In this document: one piece after another, positions 25,384 through 34,796 of the stretch
Layout: every line of letters begins with the position of its first letter
Position numbering within the stretch: the stretch's first letter is position 1
Source of the DNA: Kitasatospora mediocidica KCTC 9733
Lineage (GTDB): Bacteria; Actinomycetota; Actinomycetes; Streptomycetales; Streptomycetaceae
DNA length: 64,000 bases
Assembly (NCBI RefSeq): GCF_000744225.1
Contig: NZ_JQLN01000005.1
Location: 62,001 to 126,000, forward strand
Direction of reading: 5' to 3'
The notes under the pieces: model-generated
What the model was told of the DNA's origin: nothing
What the model saw: the letters and a program-made list of their open reading frames with translations, nothing else
The model's database searches: none
Position numbers and translations under genes: made by a program

Positions 25384-27749
25384 CTACTGGGGGTGGGCTT
25401 CTGCCGGCCCGCTCGTCCCTGAGAACGCGGCGGGGCCGTCGTGAATTCCCCACGATGGTCGCACGGGCCGCGCGGCCGGGTCACCAGCATTTCCCGTGCC
25501 ACGGCTGTTCGGGCGCAGTCGGGGCGGCCTGGGGGCCTCCTCCAGCCCCGGGCGGCGCACGTCGTAGACGCCCGAGACCCGGAGCATGGCGCGCATCACC
25601 ACCGGCAGCGTCTGGGCGTCCGGCAGCTCGACGGTGTAGGTGTGCCGGACCCGCAGCTCCTGCGGCGGTTCCACCACCGCCGAGACGATGTCCAGGCCGG
25701 TCGCCGACATCGCGGCGGTCAGGTCGGCCAGCAGCCGGGGCCGGTTCAGCGCCTCGGCCTGCAGGGTGACCCGGTAGGTCACCGGCCGGTCGTTCGGCGC
25801 CCCGGCGCCGGGGGCCCAGCCGAGCTGGACGGGTCCGCGCCCCGAACTGCGCATCCGCTCCCCGGTCGGGCAGTCGGCCCGGTGCACGGCGATCGAACCG
25901 CCGCGGGTCTCGAAGCCGGTGACCTGGTCCGGCGGGACCGGGGTGCAGCAGCGGGCCAGCCGGACGGCCGCCCGCGGATGCCCGGGGACGAGCACCGGAC
26001 GCGACCGCCCGCCCGGCACCCGGCCCGGCCCTGCACCGGGGCCGCGGGCGGACCGGACGGCTCGGCCGGCCCTCCGGCGCCGGACTGCTCGGCGTGCGCG
26101 GGGTGCTCGGCCAGCCAGCGCTCGATGGCGATCCGCGCCCCCGCGGTGCGCGCGTGGTCCAGCCACTGCGGGCTGGGCCCCGAGGGCTCCCCCTCACCCG
26201 CCGGGTGCACCGCCTCGGTGAGGATGCCCAGCACGTCGCCGTCGCCCAGCGGGGTGGAGAGCGCGACCAGCCGGCCGTTGACCCGGGCGCCGATACATCG
26301 GTGCCCGATCTGCTCGCCGAGCTGGTACGCCGCGTCCACACAGCTGGCACCGGCCGGCAGCACGACGGTGGCGCCCTCCTCGGTGACCGCGGTGATCTCC
26401 CGGTCGCCGGAGAGGTCGGCGGTCAGGGTGGACCAGAAGGCGTCCGGGTCGGGCGTCTCCTGCTGCCACTCCAGCAGGCGGCTGAGCCAGCCGGGCCTGG
26501 CCGGGTCGGTGCCGTCCAGCTCGTCCCGGCCGGCCCCCTCGCCACCCGGCTGCTCGCTGCCGGGCTGCTCGACGCCGGACGTCCGCGGGCTGCCCAGCGC
26601 GACCACGCCGAACTCCGCGACCCGGTGCATCCGCGGCGTGCGGACCAGCACCTCGATCGCGGCGCCCTCGACCGAGACCGCGGTGTGCAGCGACTGGTAG
26701 AGGTTGAACTTGGGCGCCGCCACGAAGTCGGTGAACTCGCCGGGCAGCGGGGTCCAGCAGGTGTGCAACTCGCCGAGGACGGCGTAGCAGTCGGCGTTCT
26801 CCTCGACCACCACCAGCAGCCGGGCGAAGTCGGCCGGGTCCGGGAGGGCCGAGCCGGTGGCCGAGCCGCGCTTGAGCAGCATCCGGTGCACCGAGACGCA
26901 GTGCCGCGGCCGGACGGTGACCTCGGCCGCGACCCCGGCCTCGGCCAGCTGGCGGCGCAGCGCGAGGGCGAAGGGGGCGAGGGGCTCGTCCTGCTCGGCC
27001 TCGTGGGAGGCGACCAGCGCGCGGGTCCGGGCGTACTCCTCGGGGTGCAGGGTGGCGAAGACGATGTCCTCCAGCTCCGTCTTGACCACCTGGATGCCCA
27101 GCCGCTCGGCCAGCGGGATCAGCACGTCCCGGGTGACCTTGGCGATCCTTACCTGGCTGGCGGGCTTCATGTGACGGATCGTCCGCATGTTGTGCAGCCG
27201 GTCGGCGAGCTTGATCACCATGACCCGCACGTCGGAGCCGGTGGCGACCAGCATCTTGCGGAAGGTCTCCGCCTCGGCCGCCGCGCCGAAGTCGACCTTC
27301 TCCAACTTGGTGACGCCGTCGACCAGATAGGCCACCTCGGGGCCGAAGTGGGCGGCCACCTGATCGAGCGTCACCTCGGTGTCCTCGACGGTGTCGTGCA
27401 GGAGCGAGGCGACCAACGTGGTGGTCTCGGCGCCGAGCTGGGCCAGGATCATGGTGACGGCGAGGGGGTGGGTGATGAACGGCTCGCCGCTCTTGCGCTT
27501 CTGGCCGCGGTGGCTGGCCTCGGCCGTCCGGTAGGCGCGGCTGAGCAGCGCGAGGTCGGCCTGCGGATGGTGGCGGCGGTGCGCCTGGACGATCGGCTCG
27601 ATGGCGTCCGGCACCGGCGGGCGGCCGGTGGCCAGGAGCGCCGCGCGCCCGGCGCGGCCGAGTGCGGCGCGACCGAGCCGGCGTCTGGTCTGCGGGAGCG
27701 CGGGCGGGGTGGGCTGGCCGGTCTGGGGCCGGCCGGTCTCGACGGTCAT
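25384..27749 (-). CDS. rshA: RelA/SpoT homologue (RSH) with an apparent frameshift
   Basis: RSH enzymes make and degrade (p)ppGpp. The ATG at 27749 follows GGAGGT. The hydrolase domain is intact in sequence: HPLAVTMILAQL, LLHDTVEDTEVT and KLADRLHNMRT. The synthetase domain is recognisable (APKFNLYQSLHTAV) but GRPKH has become VRPRH and DLVGVR has become DFARLL, so synthesis may be weak or lost. The TGS domain follows. The frame then runs to a stop at 25779 with nonsense-like sequence from about residue 570, while the zinc-finger-like and ACT segments (LARCCTPVPPDQVTGF, RPRLLADLTAAMSATG) continue in another frame to 25384. The switch lies near 26000-26060 in GC-rich sequence and corresponds to one missing base. 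It may be an assembly error, a real mutation or recoding. Confidence 0.8.
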
Positions 27750-27903
27750 GGCAACCTCCGGCAGCGAGCACCGGAGCGATTGCTGCCCGGTGGTCCATGC
27801 TACCGAGGACAACACGTTCCGCGAGGCTGCGCTTCCGGTCTGTCATCCGGATCACCCGAACGGGCGGATTCGCAGCCCCGCGGAACGGGGTAAAGGCTTC
27901 GCC

Positions 27904-28797
27904 CTACAGCCAGTTCGGCTCGAAGGTGCCGCTCGCCACGATCACCGCGGGGCCGGTCATCTCGACCCGGCCGTCCGGGTGCTCGGTGATCACCAGGCGA
28001 CCGCCGGGCAGGTCCACGGTGTAGCTGACGGGGGCTCCGGTGACCGCCGGGTCGACGCCGTCCCGGCGGGCCGTGGCGACGGCCACCGCGCAGGCGCCGG
28101 TCCCGCACGAGCGGGTCTCGCCGGAGCCGCGCTCGTGCACCCGCATCGCCACGTGACGCTCGCCGCGGTCCACCACGAACTCGACGTTGACGCCCTGCGG
28201 GTAGACCCCGTCGGGGGCCACCAGCGGCGCGCGGAAGAGGTCGCCGGCGTCGGCGAGGTCCGCGACGAAGGCGACCGCGTGCGGGTTGCCCATGTTGACG
28301 TTGCGGGCCGGCCAGTGCCGCTCCCCCACCGTCACCTCGACGCCGTCCGGGCCGGGCAGCACGGCGCGGCCCATGTCCACGGTGATCTCGCCGGGCGCGC
28401 CGTCCGGGCCGTCCTCGGCGATCCGCACCCGGCGCACGCCGGCCCGGGTGGCCACCGCGAGCGGGCCGGGACCGACCAGTCCGGCGTGCACCAGGTAGCG
28501 GGCGAAGACGCGGACGCCGTTGCCGCACATCTCGGCGACGCTGCCGTCGGTGTTCCGGTAGTCCATGAACCACTCGGCCTCGTCGGCCATCGCCACCGAG
28601 GCCTCGTCCTTGGCCGAGCGGACCACCCGCAGCAGGCCGTCGCCGCCGAGGCCGGCCCGCCGGTCGCAGAGCCGGGCCACCTCCGCGGGGCCCAGGTCGA
28701 GCAGGCCGTCCGGGTCGGGGAGGATCACGAAGTCGTTCTCGGTGCCGTGGCCCTTGAGGAAGGGGAGGCCGCTGGGTCGCAGGGTGGTTTCGCTCAC
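27904..28797 (-). CDS. dapF: Diaminopimelate epimerase
   Basis: DapF converts LL- to meso-diaminopimelate for lysine and peptidoglycan synthesis. The 297-residue protein has the substrate loop GTENDFVIL and RRAGLGGDG, and the two catalytic cysteines in MCGNGVR and SCGTGACAV. The start is GTG at 28797 with a weak site. It lies 34 bases after a membrane protein gene and 154 bases before the RSH gene; the latter gap holds no gene. Confidence 0.95.
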   Translation of the reverse strand: MSETTLRPSGLPFLKGHGTENDFVILPDPDGLLDLGPAEVARLCDRRAGLGGDGLLRVVRSAKDEASVAMADEAEWFMDYRNTDGSVAEMCGNGVRVFARYLVHAGLVGPGPLAVATRAGVRRVRIAEDGPDGAPGEITVDMGRAVLPGPDGVEVTVGERHWPARNVNMGNPHAVAFVADLADAGDLFRAPLVAPDGVYPQGVNVEFVVDRGERHVAMRVHERGSGETRSCGTGACAVAVATARRDGVDPAVTGAPVSYTVDLPGGRLVITEHPDGRVEMTGPAVIVASGTFEPNWL

Positions 28798-28831
28798 CCT
28801 GCCGATGGTACTGACCGACCGTGCGGCGGGT

Positions 28832-29380
28832 TCAGCCGCGCAGGTGGACGACGCGCCAGACGGCCAGCGCGAGCGCGGCGCAGACGATCAGCGTGTAGAT
28901 CACGATGGAGCGCCAGCTCGCCCGGCGCCCGGAGCCCCGGCGCGGCAGCCCCGGCCAGGCGTAGCCGGCGCGTCTGGCCGCCATCGCGCCCCAGCCGACC
29001 GAGGCGGCGGTCAGCAGCAGGCCGAGCATGGCGACCATGGCCGCGCCGCTGCCCGAGCCGAAGGCGAGCGGGAAGGCGAACATCAGCGAGCCGACGATGC
29101 CGATCACGGCGATCGGCAGGATCTGCCACCAGCGCAGCCGGCGCCGCGGGCGGATCTCCCGTTCGAACAACAGGGCGTCCGGCGGCAGGCCGAGCGGTGC
29201 GTCGGGGTCCGCGGCGAGCAGCAGCAGCTCGGGCGAGGGCAGCACGAAGGAGTCGTCCGCCGCGAGGCCGGTGCGGGCGACAGGGCCGCCGTCCGTCTCG
29301 CCGAGGCGCCGTGTCGGACCGGGAAGGTCGGAGACGTGCTGCGGGAACTGCTCGGTTTCAGGGCCGGGACCCGTGGACAC
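28832..29380 (-). CDS. Small membrane protein of unknown function
   Basis: I do not recognise the family. The 182-residue protein has an N-terminal hydrophilic part (about 85 residues) with SFVLPSPELLLLAADPDAPL, a basic RPRRRLRWW patch, then three hydrophobic segments near residues 95-113, 120-137 and 158-175. The basic patch before the first segment suggests a cytoplasmic N-terminus. The GTG at 29380 follows GGGAGG; the longer open frame upstream is the shadow of miaA. It sits between miaA and dapF, a position held by a hypothetical gene in other Streptomyces as far as I recall. Confidence 0.8.
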   Translation of the reverse strand: MSTGPGPETEQFPQHVSDLPGPTRRLGETDGGPVARTGLAADDSFVLPSPELLLLAADPDAPLGLPPDALLFEREIRPRRRLRWWQILPIAVIGIVGSLMFAFPLAFGSGSGAAMVAMLGLLLTAASVGWGAMAARRAGYAWPGLPRRGSGRRASWRSIVIYTLIVCAALALAVWRVVHLRG

Positions 29381-29555
29381 GCGGCCTCCCCTGACAGTTC
29401 GACACGAGTACGAACTCTCGAACGGCGGGACCGGCCCGCGCGACTGGCCCCTCTTGCCTCGATAATGGCATGTCTCGGGTCGCTCACAGCGCGTAGCGCG
29501 GGTCACCGGATGATCCGTGGCCAGGACGTGATCCGGCTGTAACACCCGCCTCGTC

Positions 29556-29585
29556 GTGCACCTGCAGACGCGTGAGCAGGTGCAC
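29556..29585 (-). terminator. Possible stem-loop terminator after miaA
   Basis: A perfect 10-bp inverted repeat GTGCACCTGC with a 10-base loop lies 45 bases past the miaA stop. The rest of 29381-29630 shows no gene. Confidence 0.55.
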
Positions 29586-29630
29586 CGGCGGATGGCCGGA
29601 TCCCGTCGTCGAGGCCGGCCGGGCGAGGCT

Positions 29631-30566
29631 TCAGGATGCCGCGCCGACCAGTTCCAGCGAGCGTTCCAGCAGGTCGGCGGGGTCCGCCCCGGCGGGCCTG
29701 GCGAGCCAGTGGATCCGGTCGTCGCGGCGGAACCACGACTCCTGGCGGCGTGCGAATCGCTTGGTGGCGCGCACCGTCTCCTCGCGCGCCCCCAATTCGG
29801 TGCACTCGCCCGCGAAGTGCGCAAGCACCTGCTGGTAACCGAGCGCCCGACTGGCCGTCAGTCCCTCGCGCAGGCCGACCGCTTCCAGCGCGCGGACCTC
29901 GTCCAGCAGACCGGCCTCCCACATCCGGTCGACCCGCAGCGCGATCCGGGCGTCGAGTTCGGGGCGGGGCACCGCCACCCCGATCTGGACCGCCGGGTAG
30001 ACCGCGGTGTTGCCGGGCAGGCTCGCGGTGAACGGCCGGCCGGTGATCTCGATGACCTCCAGCGCCCGGACGATCCGGCGCCCGTTGCTGGTCAGGATCG
30101 CGGCCGCGGCGGCCGGGTCGAGCACGGCCAGCCGGGCGTGCAGGAGGGCCGGTCCCTCGGCGGCCAGCTCCTCCTCCAGGCGGGCCCGGACGGCCGGATC
30201 GGTCCCCGGGAACTCCATCTCGTCGATCGCGGCGCGGACGTACAGCCCCGAGCCGCCGACCAGCACCGGGGTGCGCCCGGCCGCCAGCAGCCGGTCGATC
30301 TCGGCCCGGGCGAGGCGCTGGTACTCGGCGACGCTCGCGGCCTCGGTCACCTCCCAGACGTCCAGCAGGTGGTGCGGGATGCCGCCGCGCTCGGCGTCGG
30401 TGAGCTTGGCGGTGCCGATGTCCATGCCCCGGTAGAGCTGCATCGAGTCGGTGTTGATCACCTCGCCGCCCAGCGCACGTGCCAGCGCGACGGCCAGGTC
30501 GGACTTGCCGGCCGCGGTCGCACCGACCACCGAGACCACCGGAATAGGGGAAAGAGAGCTGCTCAC
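29631..30566 (-). CDS. miaA: tRNA dimethylallyltransferase MiaA
   Basis: MiaA prenylates A37 of tRNAs reading UNN codons, the step before MiaB. The 311-residue protein has the P-loop GATAAGKSDLA near the N-terminus, the INTDSMQLYRGMDIGTAK motif, VGGSGLY, and the ASRALGYQQVL and RRQESWFRR region typical of the family. The GTG at 30566 gives the normal length; the open frame extending upstream is the shadow of the opposite-strand gene. It is about 870 bases from the next minus-strand gene because a plus-strand gene intervenes. Confidence 0.95.
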   Translation of the reverse strand: MSSSLSPIPVVSVVGATAAGKSDLAVALARALGGEVINTDSMQLYRGMDIGTAKLTDAERGGIPHHLLDVWEVTEAASVAEYQRLARAEIDRLLAAGRTPVLVGGSGLYVRAAIDEMEFPGTDPAVRARLEEELAAEGPALLHARLAVLDPAAAAAILTSNGRRIVRALEVIEITGRPFTASLPGNTAVYPAVQIGVAVPRPELDARIALRVDRMWEAGLLDEVRALEAVGLREGLTASRALGYQQVLAHFAGECTELGAREETVRATKRFARRQESWFRRDDRIHWLARPAGADPADLLERSLELVGAAS

Positions 30567-30717
30567 ACCGCCCAGTCTCGCAAAAGGACGCGCCCGACCC
30601 GAACGGGGGACGTGACCGGCCACCGGTCCGCTCGTTGGCCGGGTGGGCGGCACCCTGCACCGACTCGCCGCAGAACCGGTCGAGGCCGCCGCAGACCGCG
30701 TAGGTTGGGAGAAAGAT

Positions 30718-31371
30718 ATGAGTGTTTTGAGCTGGTTCCGCCGCCGTGGAGCCGGAGTACGGCCCGTCGAGGAGCAGGGTGGTGGCGCGATCGCCGTCCT
30801 GGACCCGGAGGACCGGACGGACCAGGAACCGGCCGACGACGCGGAGCAGCAGGCGCCGCACGGTGTCCCGGCCGCCCGGACCGCGCCGGACACCGACGCC
30901 GTGCTCGCAGCGGCGGACACGGCGCAGAGTGGTGCGGTGACGGACGACGAGGTGTCGGCGGACCGGGACGAGCCGATCGTCGCGGAGCCCGCCGGCATCG
31001 CGGCGTCCGCCGTCGAGTCGCTCCTCGCCGTGCCCGTGCAGACCGCGGTGGCGGAGGTCCGGGCTCCGGCCGGGCACAGCCACGAGGAGAGCCGACCTGA
31101 GCGGCCTGACACAGGAGACGAAGCCATGGGCGTGATGGACAACCTCAAGGGCAAGGCCGAGGAGCTCAAGGACAAGGCCAGCCACCTGGCCGGCCAGCAC
31201 GCCGAGAAGATCGACGAGGTGGTCGACAAGGCCGGCGAAGCGATCGACAAGGCCACCAAGGGCAAGTACAGCGACAAGATCGCCACCGGCGCCGAGAAGG
31301 CCAAGAGCGCGGTCGACGACTTCGCCGAGAAGCCCGACCGGCCCGAGCAGGGCGGCACCCCGCAGTCCTGA
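30718..31371 (+). CDS. Acidic SWFRRR protein fused in frame to an MT0933-type antitoxin
   Basis: This 217-residue open frame has two parts. The first 136 residues start MSVLSWFRRRG and are acidic and alanine-rich, probably disordered. From residue 137 it reads MGVMDNLKGKAEELKDKAS and continues as a lysine-rich helical domain matching the small MT0933/Rv0909-like antitoxin family. The internal ATG at 31126 has its own AGGAG site (31113-31117), and from my recollection relatives carry two adjacent genes here, so the second part may be made separately (81 residues). The first ATG follows GGGAGA. No toxin gene is nearby. Confidence 0.72.
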   Translation: MSVLSWFRRRGAGVRPVEEQGGGAIAVLDPEDRTDQEPADDAEQQAPHGVPAARTAPDTDAVLAAADTAQSGAVTDDEVSADRDEPIVAEPAGIAASAVESLLAVPVQTAVAEVRAPAGHSHEESRPERPDTGDEAMGVMDNLKGKAEELKDKASHLAGQHAEKIDEVVDKAGEAIDKATKGKYSDKIATGAEKAKSAVDDFAEKPDRPEQGGTPQS

Positions 31372-31377
31372 CGTCCG

Positions 31378-31425
31378 GACGTCGAGCGGGGCCGGAGAGC
31401 ATGCTCTCCGGCCCCGCTCGACGTC
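31378..31425. terminator. 48-base perfect palindrome, bidirectional terminator
   Basis: The two 24-base halves are exact complements with no spacer (arm begins GACGTCGAGCGGGG, centre GAGCATGCTC). It lies between the convergent antitoxin and dioxygenase-like genes, 7 bases after one stop and 10 bases from the other. Confidence 0.88.
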
Positions 31426-31435
31426 TGTGGTCAGG

Positions 31436-32134
31436 TCAGCTCCAGGACGCCACGAAGTAGCCGACGCCGTAGGGCGCGTCCTCGTAGCGCAGCCGGCCGC
31501 GGAGCCCGGCGTCCTCGCCGGCCCCGGCCAGCACCTGCCAGGGCGCGCGGCCCTCGGCGAGCAGGGCGGTGGAGAGCGCGGGGTCGAGCGCGGCGAGCGC
31601 GGCGGTGTCCGCCGTGCCGAGCGCCCGGGCGACCAGCGCGTCGTAGGCCTCGGCCCGGTCGTCCAGGTAGCCGGGGGCCTTGAGGGTGCGGCGCGCGCTG
31701 CCGTCGCCCAGCACCAGCAGCCCGACCCGGTCGGCGAGGCCGGCCAGGCCCTTGCCGAGGCCGAGCAGCCGCTCCACGGGAGCGTCGTCCGGCACCGCGC
31801 AGGCGTGCGTCGGCAGTGCGACGTCGGCCTGGTCCAGCAGCCAGGCGCCGACGGTGAGGGCCGGGCTGAGCTCCGGCCCGCCGACACCGCCGGAGGGCAG
31901 CCGGACGGCGAGGTCGACGCCGAAGGAGCGCAGCGAGCCGGCCCCGCCGTCCGTCCAGACCTCGGCCTCGGCGCCGGACCCGACCAGCACCAGCAGCTCG
32001 GGCCCCGCCGCCAGCAGCTCGGCGACCGCCTCGGCACAGGCCGCGCGCAGCACGTCGAGTTCGGCGGCGGCGCCCGAGGCGACCTCGGGCACCAGCAGCG
32101 GGGGGCAGGGGCAGACGGCGGCGGCAACGAGCAT
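31436..32134 (-). CDS. Class III extradiol dioxygenase subunit B-like protein
   Basis: This 232-residue protein resembles the LigB-type fold (VAAAVCPCPPLLVPEVASG at the start, PELLVLVGSGAEAEVW, LVLGDGSARRT). Whether it binds metal and opens aromatic rings is doubtful; members in this genomic position have no known substrate. I chose the ATG at 32134, but a GTG three codons upstream is equally possible. It begins 27 bases after the miaB stop on the same strand and probably shares its transcript. Confidence 0.75.
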   Translation of the reverse strand: MLVAAAVCPCPPLLVPEVASGAAAELDVLRAACAEAVAELLAAGPELLVLVGSGAEAEVWTDGGAGSLRSFGVDLAVRLPSGGVGGPELSPALTVGAWLLDQADVALPTHACAVPDDAPVERLLGLGKGLAGLADRVGLLVLGDGSARRTLKAPGYLDDRAEAYDALVARALGTADTAALAALDPALSTALLAEGRAPWQVLAGAGEDAGLRGRLRYEDAPYGVGYFVASWS

Positions 32135-32161
32135 GTCGATCACTCTAGTGCCGCTCGGTGA

Positions 32162-33655
32162 TCAGTCGGTGCTGCAGCAGCCGCCCTCGGTGGCCGGGGC
32201 GCTCAGCACCGGGACTCCGACGGTCGGCAGGCCCAGCATCACGCCGGCCGGCTTGGCCGCCGGAGCGGCGGTGCGCCGCTCCCAGGCGTCGCCCGCCCGG
32301 GTGCGCCGGACGCCGAGCGTGGGGCCCTCGGCGAGCAGGTGGTGCGGGGCCGCGTAGGTGATCTCCACGGTCACCACGTCCCCCGGGCGGACCGGTGCGG
32401 CCGGCCGCTCGAAGTGCACCAGCCGGTTGTCGGGCGCCCGGCCGGAGAGCCGGTCGGTCCGGTTGTCCTTCTTGCCCTCGCCCTCGGCGACCAGGATCTC
32501 CAGGGTCCGCCCGACCTGCTTCTTGTTCTCCTCCCAGGAGATCTCCTCCTGGAGGGCGACCAGCCGCTCGTAGCGCTCCTGCACGACGGCCTTCGGGATC
32601 TGGTCCGGCATCTCGGCGGCCGGAGTCCCGGGGCGCTTGGAGTACTGGAAGGTGAAGGCGTTGGTGAAGCGGGCCTGGCGGACCGCGTGCAGGGTCTGCT
32701 CGAAGTCCTCCTCGGTCTCGCCGGGGAAGCCGACGATGATGTCGGTGGAGATCGCGGCGTCCGGCATCGCGGCGCGCACCTTCTCGATGATCCCGAGGAA
32801 GCGGTCCTGGCGGTACGAGCGCTTCATCGCCCGCAGCACGGTGTCCGAGCCGGACTGCATCGGCATGTGCAGCTGGTGCATCACGTTCGGGGTCTCGGCC
32901 ATCGCCGCGATCACGTCGTCGGTGAAGTCGCGCGGGTGCGGCGAGGTGAAGCGGACCCGCTCCAGGCCCTCGACCTGGCCACAGGCCCGCAGCAGCTTGG
33001 AGAAGGCCTCGCGGTCGCCCAGGTCGGAGCCGTACGCGTTGACGTTCTGGCCGAGCAGGGTCACCTCGATGACGCCCTCGCCGACCAGCGCCTCGACCTC
33101 GGCGAGCACGTCGCCGGGGCGGCGGTCCTCCTCCTTGCCGCGCAGCGCGGGGACGATGCAGAAGGTGCAGGTGTTGTTGCAGCCGACCGAGATCGCCACC
33201 CAGGCGGCGTAGGCCGACTCGCGGCGGGTGGGCAGCGTGGAGGGGAAGGTCTCCAGCGACTCCAGGATCTCCACCTGGGCCTGCTGCTCGATCCGGGCGC
33301 GCTCCAGCAGGGCCGGCAGGTGGCCGATGTTGTGGGTGCCGAAGACGACATCCACCCAGGGCGCCTTCTGCACGATGGTGGCGCGGTCCTTCTGGGCCAG
33401 GCAGCCGCCGACGGCGATCTGCATGCCCTTCCTGGCGGCCTTGGCGGGGGCGAGCTGGCCGAGGTTTCCGTACAGCTTGTTGTCGGCGTTCTCGCGCACC
33501 GCGCAGGTGTTGAAGACCACCAGGTCGGGGTCGCCGCCCTGGTCGGCCTTCACGTATCCGGCGTCCTCCAGCAGCCCGGACAGCCGCTCGGAGTCGTGGA
33601 CGTTCATCTGACAGCCGTACGTGACGACTTTGTAAGTTCGCAAGCTCTCTCCCAT
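32162..33655 (-). CDS. miaB: tRNA-2-methylthio-N6-dimethylallyladenosine synthase MiaB
   Basis: MiaB adds a methylthio group to A37 of tRNA after MiaA. The roughly 497-residue radical SAM enzyme has three cysteines of the N-terminal iron-sulphur site ([32 protein letters not shown]), the radical SAM motif [16 protein letters not shown], and a C-terminal TRAM domain ending in a CCSTD tail. The ATG at 33655 is used here; a TTG at 33643 has a better GGGAG site. The open frame continuing upstream is not coding. Confidence 0.93.
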   Translation of the reverse strand: MGESLRTYKVVTYGCQMNVHDSERLSGLLEDAGYVKADQGGDPDLVVFNTCAVRENADNKLYGNLGQLAPAKAARKGMQIAVGGCLAQKDRATIVQKAPWVDVVFGTHNIGHLPALLERARIEQQAQVEILESLETFPSTLPTRRESAYAAWVAISVGCNNTCTFCIVPALRGKEEDRRPGDVLAEVEALVGEGVIEVTLLGQNVNAYGSDLGDREAFSKLLRACGQVEGLERVRFTSPHPRDFTDDVIAAMAETPNVMHQLHMPMQSGSDTVLRAMKRSYRQDRFLGIIEKVRAAMPDAAISTDIIVGFPGETEEDFEQTLHAVRQARFTNAFTFQYSKRPGTPAAEMPDQIPKAVVQERYERLVALQEEISWEENKKQVGRTLEILVAEGEGKKDNRTDRLSGRAPDNRLVHFERPAAPVRPGDVVTVEITYAAPHHLLAEGPTLGVRRTRAGDAWERRTAAPAAKPAGVMLGLPTVGVPVLSAPATEGGCCSTD

Positions 33656-33781
33656 ACCCACGACAGCAAGGGTACGGGCAGCCCGGGCAGCGCCAGAAGG
33701 GGTGCCGCCCCGGGGCCGCCGCAGCCCGTCGGCCACCGGCACCCCCTCCCGGATCCCGCGTCCGCCTGGCAGGATCCCCCC

Positions 33782-34786
33782 ATGACACCGACCACCGGAC
33801 GCCCGCGCGCCACCGCGCGCCGCCGGCTCTGGCGCGCCGCCGCGGCGCTGCTGCTGGTGGCCGGTGCGCTGGGCGGATGGTGGCTGAACGGCGGCGGCAC
33901 GGCCTCCTACCCCAAGGGCGTGTACGGCTTCGCCACCGGCGTGCAGAGCGGCGTCTACGACAAGTACGGCCAGTTGCTGCGCAGCTACCTGCACGACAAG
34001 ATGCCCGGCGTTCAGCTGCGGCTGGACGGCTCGCAGGGCTCGGTGGACAACCTGGAACGGGTCACCCAGGGCCGGGACGACTTCGCCATCGCCACCGCCG
34101 ACTCGGTGGCCGACTTCAACGAGACCGGCGACGACCGGCTGCGCGCGATCGCCCGGCTCTACGACGACTACCTCCAGCTGATCGTCCCGGCCGACTCCTC
34201 GGTGACGCAGGCCTCCCAGCTCAAGGGCCTGAAGGTCGGTATCGGGCAGCCCAAGTCCGGCGTGAGCCTGGTGACCCACCAGCTGCTGGCGGCTGCCGGG
34301 ATCGATCCGGACACCGGGATCACGGCCGAGCCGCTCGGGGTGGAGGACGCCGCGAGCGAGCTCCAGTCGGGGCAGATCGACGCCTTCTTCTGGTCCGGGG
34401 GGCTGCCCACCGGCGCCATCACCGACCTCTCCAACCGGTTCCCGATCCGGCTGGTCCCGCTCGGCGACCTGATCGACGCGCTGCACAAGGAAGGCGGCGA
34501 TACCGGCGCGTACCGGGCCGCCGTGCTGCCCGCCGACGTCTACCCCAAGGCGCAGCCCTTCGGCACCCCGGTGCTGACCATGGCGGTGCCGAACCTGCTG
34601 ATCACCCGGGCCGACGTCGACCCCTCGCTGGTCGAGGGGGTGACCAAGGCGGTGATCGACAGCCGGGACCTGATAGGCCAGCAGGTGCACGCCGCCCAGG
34701 TGGTCGACCGGAGCACCGCCGTCTACACCGATCCGCTGGAGCTGCACGAGGGCGCCAAGCGCTACTACCGCTCCGCCAAACCCTGA
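33782..34786 (+). CDS. TAXI-family solute-binding protein (orphan)
   Basis: This 334-residue protein has a basic N-terminus, one hydrophobic segment (about residues 16-34) as signal or anchor, and a TAXI-type periplasmic-binding fold: [31 protein letters not shown] and [15 protein letters not shown] proteins normally feed TRAP transporters with small organic acids such as glutamate, but no TRAP membrane subunits are in the window. It converges with a sensor kinase gene, with only 10 bases between the stops, suggesting a sensory role. The ATG at 33782 follows GGCAGGA. Confidence 0.85.
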   Translation: MTPTTGRPRATARRRLWRAAAALLLVAGALGGWWLNGGGTASYPKGVYGFATGVQSGVYDKYGQLLRSYLHDKMPGVQLRLDGSQGSVDNLERVTQGRDDFAIATADSVADFNETGDDRLRAIARLYDDYLQLIVPADSSVTQASQLKGLKVGIGQPKSGVSLVTHQLLAAAGIDPDTGITAEPLGVEDAASELQSGQIDAFFWSGGLPTGAITDLSNRFPIRLVPLGDLIDALHKEGGDTGAYRAAVLPADVYPKAQPFGTPVLTMAVPNLLITRADVDPSLVEGVTKAVIDSRDLIGQQVHAAQVVDRSTAVYTDPLELHEGAKRYYRSAKP

Positions 34787-34796
34787 CGGCCGACGG

